Below are positions 55,854 to 64,000 of a stretch of 64,000 nucleotides of DNA, one piece after another. A model generated the notes under the pieces. It did not search any database. It was not told where the DNA came from and saw only the letters and a list, made by a program, of their open reading frames with translations. This DNA is from Dipteris shenzhenensis (lineage: Eukaryota > Polypodiophyta > Polypodiopsida > Gleicheniales). The stretch is taken from assembly GCA_047967505.1 (NCBI GenBank), contig CM106539.1, one strand, 5' to 3'. Position numbers and translations under genes: made by a program. Numbering within the stretch: the stretch's first letter is position 1; every line of letters starts with the position of its first letter.

Positions 55854-58800
55854 ATGGCATCCTCTTCCATGCCTGAAAAGGAGTTTTTCAGCATTAAAAA
55901 GTTTGATGGGACAAACTTTTCTTTGTGGAAAGAACAGATAAGGGATGTGCTTATTCAAAAGAAGCAGATTAAACCCTTGGCAGGGATTGAAGCTAAGCCT
56001 GCAAATATGTCTGAGGATGATTGGAATGAGTTGGATGCATTAGCAAAGTCTACTATTAGACTTCATCTTGCAGAGTCAGTTTATTTCACAGTAGTAAATG
56101 AGCAGACTACGGAAGATTTGTGGAAGAAACTGTGTGCCACTTATGAAAAGGAAACTGCCTCTAATAAAGTTTACCTCATGAAGAGGTTGTTTGAGCTGCA
56201 GATGAAGGAAGGGGTCTCCATTGCTTCTCACTTGAATGAATTCAATATTATTTTCAGCCAGCTTCAGGCTCAGAAAATGAATTTTGATGCGGAGATTAAG
56301 GCAATATTTCTCTTATGTTCATTGCCATCCTCATGGGATACCTTCCGTACAGCTGTCAGTAACTCTGCACCTGGTGGAGTACTGAAATTTGATGATGTTG
56401 TGGGTAGCTTGTTGGCTGAGGAGATTAGACGGAAGTCTATGGATGGCAACAAGCAGGATGCAGCCTTAAATGTGCAAAGGGGCAGATCACAGTTCAGGGG
56501 GAAGTCCCAAGAAAGAGGGAAGTCTCGTAGCAAATCCAGGGCACGGAACATTGAGTGTTACCATTGTGGCAAGAAGGGCCATATGAAAAAGGATTGCTAC
56601 AAGCTGAAAAGAGAGCAAAAGGATAAGAAAAAGAATGCAAATTGGGGTGCAAATCAAAAGGAAGAGAGTCCAAGGGAGGACAAAGGAAAAGTGAAGATCG
56701 AGGAGATCAATGCAGTCACACGTGATAGTGACAATGATGTTCTCTTCATGTCTAGTTTATCTGCAGAGTTGCTTACCACTTCAGATGATGCATATTCCCA
56801 GGATTGGATTTTGGATTCTGGTGCTTCATTCCATGTTACTCCCCATAGGGAATGGTTCTCCACTTATGATAGTGGAAAGACAGGTTGTGTGCATCTTGGA
56901 AATGACTATGCATGTGACATAGTGGGAGCAGGTGACATAAAGTTTTCTTTTGCAAATGGGTCTGCATTTGTTTTGAAACATGTGAGACATGTGCCTAAGC
57001 TGACCAAGAGTCTTATTTCAGTGGGTCAGCTAGATGATGCTGGTTTTCACACCACTTTTGGCTTTCAAAGTTGGAAAATTCAGAAGGGCTCTATGCTTTT
57101 GGCCAGGGGTGCCAAGTGTGGGACTTTGTATCCCTTACATGTATTAGGGGTATTTGATCATGTTGTTGCAATAACCGAGCAGCCAAGCACTTCTTTGTGG
57201 CATTGCAGGTTGGGGCACATGAGCCAGAATGGAATGAAACTCTTATGCCATTTGGGTTATGTACCGCATTTGAGTTTCTCTGATTTTGAATTTTGTGAGC
57301 ACTGTCTCTATGGGAAGCAGACTAAATCAGCCCATAAAAGAAGGGGAAAGAAAGAGTTTGAAATGCTTGATTTGGTGCATTCAGACGTATGTGGTCCCAT
57401 GCCTACACGGTCATTAGGCGGGGCTGAATACTATGTGACATTCATTGATGATGCAACTAGGAAAGTGTGGGCTTATGCTATAGCTCGGAAGAGTGATGTG
57501 TTCCAGGTATTTCAGAAATGGCTGGCCTTGGTTGAGAATCAGTCAGGTAGAACGCTTAAATGCCTACGGACTGACAATGGTGGAGAGTATCTCTCTCATG
57601 ACTTTCAGCATTTCTGTGATACACGTGGGATTAAGAGGGAGCTCACATCCCCTCGTACTCCAGAGCAAAATCTAGTTGCAGAAAAGATGAACCGTACCAT
57701 TCAAGAAAGGTTGCAATGCATGCTTTCCAATGCAAGTCTTTCTGGTGGTTTTTGGGCTGAGGCAATGAAGACTGCAGTGCATGTGATCAATAGATCACCT
57801 AGTAAGAGTTTGGATGGTGGTATTCCTGAAGAGGCATGGAGTGGCAAGAAGCCCTCTTACTCTCATTTGCGTATATTTGGGTGTGAGGCATATGCACATG
57901 TGCCAAAAGAGCTTCGAAAGAAGCTAGATCCTAAGTTTAGGAAATGCATCTTTTTGGGTTATGGTGAAAGTGGAGAGATGGGCTATCGTCTCTGGGATCC
58001 AGAAGCAAAGAAGATCATACGCAGCCATGATGTGGTCTTCAATGAGAAGAAGATGCATAAGGCACCCATGAGGGATGTGGAAATGAGGAGAATCACTTTC
58101 CAGGATGTGAATCCACCTGCATATGTTGATAGGCAGCAAGCTGTCCATGCACCAAATGTGCAAGAAATGGTACCACCAAGTACTCCCACAGGTATACAAT
58201 CAAGGGTAGATGATGGATCATCTATTGGTGGAAATGATGAGCCAAATGTGGCTGATATGCAAGTGGGACAGCAAGCTGAAATGCCCTTGAGAAGATCATC
58301 TAGAGTGTCTAGACCGCCTGATAGGTTTGTTCCAGGGGTAGACTATGTGATGCTTACTGATTGCGGGGAGCCTTCTTGCTACAGAGAGGCTATGATGCGT
58401 GAGGATCAACGCAAGTGGGAGTATGCTATGCAATCAGAGATGAGTTCACTTATGAAGAATAAGACTTGGGACTTGGTTTCTTTGCCACATGGAAAGAAAG
58501 CATTGCCATGTAAATGGGTCTACAAAATGAAGGTCACAGGTGATGATGTGCCTAGATACAAGGCCCGTTTGGTTGCTAAAGGGTTCAAGCAAGAGAAGGG
58601 TGTGGACTTTGATGAGATATTCTCTCCGGTTGTGAAGATGACCACACTTAGATGCATGCTTGGACTAGTGGCAAAGAGGATATGGAGCTTATGCAAATGG
58701 ATGTCAAGACAGCTTTCTTGCATGGGGATTTGCACGAGGACATCTACATGGTGCAGCCGGAAGGCTTTGAAGAAAAGGGCAAAGAGCATTTAGTTTGCAA

Positions 58801-59917
58801 GCTGAAAAAGAGTCTCTATGGTCTTAAGCAAGCACCTAGAGAATGGTATCAGAAGTTTGATGCTTTCATTCGGTCCCAGGGTTTTAGAAGGAGTGAAATT
58901 GATCACTGCCTCTACACTAAAAGGGCTAAGGATAGTAGCCTGATAATCCTGGCACTATATGTGGATGATATGCTATTGGCTAGCAAGAATACTTATGAGC
59001 TAGATGCATTAAAGGCCAAGTTGCATGAGGCCTTTGATATGAAGGATTTGGGATTTGCAGGTCATATTCTTGGTATGCGCATCACGCGTGATCGGAGTAG
59101 GAAACTCCTTTGGCTTTCACAAAAAGAGTATGTTACAAAAGTATTACAGCGTTTCAATATGGAGGGGGGGAAGGCAATGAGTACTCCATTGCCTCCATAT
59201 GTGAAACTGAGTCATACAGATAGTCCCAAATTAGATGAGGAGAGGGCCATGATGGCCAAGGTTCCTTATGCATCAGCAGTTGGGAGTCTTATGTATGCTA
59301 TGATAGCTACTAGACCAAACATTGCATTTGCAGTGGGAGTTGTTAGCCGGTATATGGCTAATCCAGGAAAGAGGCATTGGGAGGCAGTTAAGTGCATCAT
59401 GAGGTACATGAAGGGTACCAAGGAGATGTGCATTTGCTTTGGTAAAGGAGACATGCGTGTACTTGGGTACACAGATTCAGACTATGCAGGGCATGTGGAT
59501 AGTAGGAGATCCACTTCTGGTTATGTGTTCACCTTTGCAGGTGGTGCAGTGTCGTGGATGTCTCGTGCACAGAAGTGCGTTGCTTTGTCTACCACAGAGG
59601 CTGAGTATGTTGCAGCCACAGAGGGTTGCAAGGAGGCTATATGGCTTGATCGGCTAGTGGGAGATTTGGGGATTCATACAGGTGTACCGACATTGCATAG
59701 TGATTCCATGAGTGCTATTCAGCTAGCACGAAATCCGGTCTTTCATGCAAAGACCAAACACATTGAGGTCAGGTACCATTTCATCAGGGAGGTACTTGAG
59801 GACAAGCGCATAGAGCTTTTCAAGGTTCATACAGATGATAACCCTGCAGATATGCTGACGAAGAGTCTACCTAGTCAGCGGTTTGAGTATTGTCGTGTAT
59901 TGATGGGCATTGGATAG
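55854..59917 (+). pseudogene. Copia B gag-pol polyprotein, one frameshift from complete
   Basis: ATG at 55,854 (MASSSMPEKEFFSIKKFDGT). Gag UBN2-like region; intact knuckle CYHCGKKGHMKKDC (about residue 235). Protease DSGASFHVTP (about 320), LWHCRLGHMS, integrase with LVHSDVC, LRTDNGGEY and LVAEKMNRT (about 510, 573, 608). RT begins with QSEMSSLMKNKTWDLVSLP and CKWVYKMKV. A one-base deletion at about 58,671-58,676, where C has one base more, shifts the frame. The next frame then carries MDVKTAFLHGDLHEDIYMVQ, LYVDDMLLAS, LGMRITRDRS, TDSDYAGHVD, LSTTEAEYVAATE and ADMLTKSLPSQ, ending at 59,917. All copia enzymes are recognisable. Confidence 0.95.
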
Positions 59918-59959
59918 TATGCTCACTGGTTGTTCTCCCTTAAAGGCACATTGTCCTTT

Positions 59960-59970
59960 AAGTGGGAGGT
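59960..59970 (+). promoter_or_regulatory. Polypurine tract of copia B
   Basis: AAGTGGGAGGT directly precedes the TG of the 3' LTR. Confidence 0.88.
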
Positions 59971-60151
59971 TGTGGGGGTTAAAGGTCACTGTGCCTTAAC
60001 CCCGGTTATGTACAATACTTAAATACATATATAAATGAATGAAAAAGAAGATTAGGGTGGTTCTGCACCCACCAAAACTTGTGTGGCTCTCTGTCTCTCT
60101 CTCTCGCTCTCTCTCCCTCTTCCGTTCTTGCTTCCGTTGAGAGCACTCTCA
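59971..60151 (+). repeat. 3' LTR of copia B
   Basis: 181 bp, same as the 5' LTR; followed by TSD ATTCC. Confidence 0.97.
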
Positions 60152-60156
60152 ATTCC

Positions 60157-61149
60157 CTATGGGGAGTAACATGGAATGAAGCACCAGAATCCAAAATCCA
60201 ATCCTGGGAATATGCATAATCTAAAGTGGTAAGCAACTCTACAGATAAACTAGACATGAAGAGAACGTCATTGTCACTATCATGTGTGACTACATTGATC
60301 TCCTCGATCTTCACTTTTCCTTTGTCCTCCCTTGGACTCTCTTCCTTTTGATTTGCACCCCAATTTGCATTCTTTTTCTTATCCTTTTGCTCTCTTTTCA
60401 GCTTGTAGCAATCCTTTTTCATATGGCCCTTCTTGCCACAGTGGTAACACTCAATGTTCCTTGCCCTGGATTTGCTATGAGACTTCCCTCTTTCTTGGGA
60501 CTTCCCCTTGAACTGTGATTTGCCCCTTTGCACATTTAAGGCTGCATCCTACTTGTTGCCATCCATAGACTTCCGTCTAATTTCCTCGGCCAACAAGCTA
60601 CCCACAACATCATCAAATTTCAGTACTCCACCAGGTGCAGAGTTACTGACAGCTGTACGGAAGGTATCCCATGAGGATGGCAATGAAATAAGAGAAATAT
60701 TGCCTTAGTCTCCGCATCAAAATTCATCTTCTGAGCCTGAAGCTGGCTGAAAATAATATTGAATTCATTCAAGTGAGAAGCAATGGAGACCCCTTCCTTC
60801 ATCTGCAGCTCAAACAACCTCTTCATGAGGTAAACTTTATTAGAGGCAATTTCCTTCTCATAAGTGGCACACAGTTTCTTCCACAAATCTTCCGTAGTCT
60901 GCTCATTTACTACTGTGAAATAAACTGACTCTGCAAGATGAAGTCTAATAGTAGATTTTTCTAATGCATCCAACTCATTCCAATCATCCTCAGACATATT
61001 TGCAGGCTTAGCTTCAATCCTACCAAGGGTTTAATTTGCTTCTTTTGAATAAGCACATCCCTTATTTGTTCTTTCCACAAAGAAAAGTTTGTCCCATCAA
61101 ACTTTTTAATGCTAAAAAACTCCTTTTCAGACATGGAAGAGGAGCCCAT
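60157..61149 (-). pseudogene. Copia C gag and protease start
   Basis: ATG at 61,149 (MGSSSMSEKEFFSIKKFDGT). One frameshift near 61,020-60,997, then ESVYFTVVNEQTTEDLWKKL and LFELQMKEGVSIASHLNEFN. A second shift follows near 60,700-60,620, then the intact knuckle CYHCGKKGHMKKDC (about 60,455-60,415) and the protease site DSGASFHVTPHRE, where B interrupts it. Confidence 0.9.
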
Positions 61150-61157
61150 CTGATGCA

Positions 61158-62159
61158 AATTTGTATATCTTCAGAGAAGGAGGCAGGTGTATGATCGTGG
61201 TCCTTTATATGGATGACCTTGTCATAACAGGGAACCATGAAGAGAAGATCTCGCAGACAAAGCATTTGCTAGGAAGAGAGTTTGAAATGACAAACCTCAG
61301 ACTGATGCATTTATGTTTGGGGATTGAAGTTTGGCAGGAGCCGAAATAGATCTTCATTTCGCAGCTGAAGTATGCTGGAGAGATACTGAAGGCATTTGGC
61401 ATGGCTGAGTGCAAGACAGTTGGTACCCCTATGGAGGTTGACACGAAGCTCTCAAACGAGGATTCATAACCACTGGTGGACGAAGCGAAGTACAGAAGGC
61501 TTGTGGGCAGCCTGATTTACCTGTGCAACACACGGTCAGACATCAGTTTTGCAACTGGTGTACTAAGTAGGTTTTCCAATAAGCCCCAGGAGAACCACTG
61601 GAGGGCAGGGATGCGGGTGCTGAAATACATCAAAGGCACACTTGATTATGGCATCACCTATACCAAGGGCAACATCTTGATCGGATTCTGTGACTCAGAT
61701 TGGGCAGGAGACGTGGACAGCAGGAGATCAGTGACAGGGTACTGTTTCTCACTTGGATCTAGGGTTGTGTCATGGGTCAGCAAAAAGCAACCCATAGTTG
61801 CTCTTTCTTCTACCGAGACCGAGTACAAATCTGCATGCTTTGCTTCTTGCGAGGCAGTGTGGTTGAGGAGGATTTTAGGGGACATGGGTGCAGTGCAAAA
61901 CAAGCCTATGCAGTGATCATATGACAATCAGAGTTGCATGGCGATTGCAAAGAACCCGGTGTTCCACGCTCACACAAAACACATTGAGATTCAATATCAC
62001 TTTGTACGCGAGCTCATCATGGATGAAGAGGTCGACTTGGTGTACTGTCCGACTACAGAGAATGCTGCGGACATCTTCACGAAGGCTCTTGGAAGAGACT
62101 TGCTAGAGAGGCATCTTCATCGACTTGGCATTGGGCCGAACATTCAGGAGCGGTGTTAG
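61158..62159 (+). pseudogene. Copia D RT (C-terminal part) and RNase H, broken
   Basis: It resumes at LYIFREGGRCMIVVLYMDDL with ITG (catalytic YMDD near 61,207), then a degraded LGIE block, and from 61,476 DEAKYRRLVGSLIYLCNTRS, FCDSDWAGDVDSRRS (RNase H Asp), KKQPIVALSSTETEYKSA, NPVFHAHTKHIEIQYHFVRE and TENAADIFTKAL. Stops occur near 61,347, 61,468 and 61,914. The frame ends just inside the right LTR. Confidence 0.88.
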
Positions 62160-62885
62160 ATATCAATGCTCCACTCTCGTGTAACTACGCGGGAACCAGC
62201 TAACTCTACTTGTAAGCCTCCATATGAGGAGAAGGAATTTGAGTAGCTCGGTTATATAGTAGGTCCTGGTTTGGACACCAAATGGGAGCCATGTGTGGCC
62301 TGATGGCTGGACGGCTTCAGATAGAGTTGGCACACCGCCAACTAGGCTACATGCAAGTGCAGAAAGGCATCCCTTGACTGACTGCACTGAGGGTAGACGG
62401 AGCATTTCCTGAGGCAGCCCACTCTCGGGTTGCGGGGCCCGTTTGGAGCCTCAGATGATCTCGGATGGCTCTGGGCCGAACGGCAACTGTAGGCTAGTTG
62501 CTCTATTTTGCGCACCGGTTCTATCGTATGGTCGATGGCCTTTTTCGGGACCAACCCCCAGTCGACCGTTTTGGGCGGACTGGGTCGGTCACCCAATTGA
62601 GCCTAACCGACTACGGTTGGTGGCTATATAAGAGCAAGCCCGTGAAGCCCATTTCATCACTCGCTATAGCAACCCTGATTCCTTAGCATCCAGCCTCCGT
62701 CTTCTACTGTTTCCAGCATGCCATCGAAGCTTCTTTCACAGGAGCACACGGTTGAGAGGTAGCGCCATCTATTGTATCAATTCCTATAGTAATCAAAATT
62801 TTGATTCTCCATACTATCTTGTTTTCTCTCTTGCGTACGAGATCCTGTTATCTGTTGAGCATAGACGTTGTATTATTTTCTTACA
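62154..62885 (+). repeat. 3' LTR of copia D
   Basis: 732 bp, TATA box CTATATAAG at 62,624-62,632. Followed by TSD CATAC. Confidence 0.95.
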
Positions 62886-62890
62886 CATAC

Positions 62891-63050
62891 TTTCCAGGTA
62901 ATGAAGTGATTTCATCTTGAAAGTTTTGTTTGTATTAAGTAGATAAGTTTTTGTATCACACTTTGTCTATATGTTTGTTACAAGAGACAGGGAAGAGGGA
63001 GAGATTGAGGTGTATGATATATGAAACTACAAGATGATTTTTGACATTTT
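62891..63050. other. Sequence right of copia D, no gene proven
   Basis: It begins TTTCCAGGTAATGAAG, which joins to the D target site at 47,726 (see findings). No further coding exon is seen before the GA-rich repeats. Confidence 0.4.
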
Positions 63051-63084
63051 TTTCTTCACTGGTATAGGAGGGATAGATAGAGGA

Positions 63085-63119
<35 letters not shown>

Positions 63120-63226
63120 TTCGAACTGCTATGTTGTTTTCTATTTGAGGGGATGAGTGAGGGAGAGAGAGACATAAAATAGTCATTTTTTTCTTCAGTA
63201 GTATAGAAGGGATAGATATAGGAAGG

Positions 63227-63280
<54 letters not shown>

Positions 63281-63480
63281 ATTTGAAACTGCTGTGTTTT
63301 TTTATCTGTTTGAGGAGATGAGTGAGGGAGAGAGATAGAAATAGTCGTTTTCTTCTTTGCTTGTATAGGAGGGGTAGATAGAGGAAGGGAAAAGAGAGAC
63401 AAAGATTATATTTCGAACTGCTATGTTTTCTTTTGTTGAGGGGATGATTGAGGGAGAGACACAGAGATTCTATTTCAAAC
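63051..63480. repeat. ~130-170 bp tandem repeat with (GA)n cores
   Basis: Three units, each TTCTT(C/T)... GTATAG(A/G)AGG(G/A)(A/G)TAGATA... (GA)n ... TTTC(G/A)AACTGCT ... GAGG(G/A)GATGA(G/T)TGAGGGAGAGA. Pure GA runs lie at 63,089-63,115 and 63,230-63,276. Confidence 0.85.
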
Positions 63481-63770
63481 TGCTAGGTTTGAGAAGTATT
63501 TGAGAAAGAAGGAAGAAAAAGAGATCCTAATCAAAGAGTTTTGGGAGGGAGAGAGAGAATGACATGATATTGATAATGTTTTCTTTGTTTGTGGAGAAAC
63601 AGAGCAGGAAGAGAGCATATCGTAACTAAGTATTTCAAAAAAAATTTATGTTTGTTTGTGTGAGGGGTACCTTGGAAGACAGATTGAGAGAGAGAGGTAT
63701 TCTATGTTTTTTGTAATAATATTTTGCTTGTTTTTGTGAGAGGTTTAGTTAATGGAGAGAGGGAAGGAGG

Positions 63771-63821
<51 letters not shown>

Positions 63822-64000
63822 GCAAAGAAAGAGAAAGAGAGGGATAGAGAAAGAGAGAATAGAAGACATAAGTTTAGAGGGTCTTTGGAAGTAGAAAGAG
63901 CTAATTTTAATCATAGGGTACAGGAGTAGAAACTATGGAAGTAGAAAATGATAGATACAGAAGTAGTTTACAGTCTGTTGTATTGGTCCTGCATCCACAA
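63481..64000. repeat. GA-rich low-complexity sequence
   Basis: AG-rich throughout, with a pure (GA)n run at about 63,774-63,819. No gene recognised. Confidence 0.8.

Larger units (their letters stand above)
54232..60151 (+). mobile_element. Ty1/copia retrotransposon B, youngest, inserted in C
   Basis: 5,920 bp. LTRs 54,232-54,412 and 59,971-60,151 are 181 bp each and identical as far as I can read. TSD ATTCC is at 54,227-54,231 and 60,152-60,156. PBS and polypurine tract are in place. Coding is complete except for one 1-base deletion. It lies inside the protease region of C in the opposite orientation, so a copia element has jumped into a relative. Confidence 0.98.
50156..61157 (-). mobile_element. 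Ty1/copia retrotransposon C, 5'-truncated, inserted in D and interrupted by B
   Basis: Minus strand. The 3' LTR is at 50,156-50,325; the coding sequence runs 61,149 to 60,157 and then 54,231 to about 50,340, split by element B. It is the same family as B (protein blocks near identical). The 5' LTR, PBS and long leader are missing: homology to B stops at ATTTGCATCA just upstream of the gag ATG, where D's RT sequence begins. So a deletion removed C's 5' end together with part of D. Its TSD is therefore lost. It carries frameshifts, point lesions and a triplicated RNase H segment. Confidence 0.93.
47727..62885 (+). mobile_element. Ty1/copia retrotransposon D, outer element of a three-level nest
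   Basis: LTRs 47,727-48,453 (727 bp) and 62,154-62,885 (732 bp), each TGTTAGATAT...CTTACA. TSD CATAC is at 47,722-47,726 and 62,886-62,890. PBS directly after the left LTR. Its own sequence is 47,727-50,155 and about 61,158-62,885; element C, itself holding B, fills the gap, and D's integrase C terminus and RT N terminus are missing. The two LTRs show some 20 differences in the first 270 bp, so D is the oldest of the three. Confidence 0.95.

Overview
This window is plant nuclear DNA and consists almost entirely of transposable elements, with one convincing host gene. Ty1/copia and Ty3/gypsy LTR retrotransposons (three of them with PBS TGGTATCAGAGC, the complement of plant initiator tRNA-Met), many long (GA)n/(CT)n tracts and a PLS-class pentatricopeptide repeat (PPR) gene all point to a land plant. 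The PPR protein's near-identical P-L-S triplets and its E-type tail without a DYW domain resemble the large PPR families of ferns, so a fern is my best guess; this is inference.

Left part (1-9.4 kb): old debris. There is a LINE-type reverse transcriptase remnant and a copia RT/RNase H remnant on the minus strand, a weak short LTR pair around a gag-like remnant, and several microsatellites and minisatellites. At 9,654-15,155 is a well preserved minus-strand copia element (called A) with 355-bp LTRs differing at 2 sites, TSD CCTCC, one nonsense codon and one frameshift. It lies in a pyrimidine-rich tract bordering a long inverted-repeat (foldback-like) element at about 15.64-20.0 kb. That element carries about 15 copies of a ~180-bp unit whose orientation flips near 16,850, and one copy is interrupted by an 850-bp minus-strand TRIM (18,001-18,850, TSD TGCAT).

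Middle part (20-41 kb): a long stretch without a recognisable gene, then two decayed Ty3/gypsy elements pointing away from each other (minus strand 27.6-31.1 kb; plus strand 32.2-37.5 kb, the latter with a chromodomain-like C terminus). The only strong host gene, an intact intronless 826-aa PPR protein, is on the minus strand at 37,645-40,125. A 238-bp tRNA-derived SINE (40,705-40,942) with a 9-bp TSD lies about 0.6 kb upstream of it.

Right part (41-64 kb): a 2.2-kb LTR element coding only for a decayed gag (TR-GAG type), then a three-level nest: copia D (+, 47,727-62,885, TSD CATAC) contains copia C (-, 50,156 to about 61,157, 5' end lost), which contains copia B (+, 54,232-60,151, TSD ATTCC). 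B and C belong to the same family in opposite orientation, so they form a multi-kilobase inverted repeat. LTR divergence falls from D (about 8% in the compared part) to B (none), matching the nesting order. The window ends in GA-rich repeats.

I see no rRNA or tRNA gene, CRISPR array, operon or bacterial-type system. All assignments come from reading the sequence; no database search was run.
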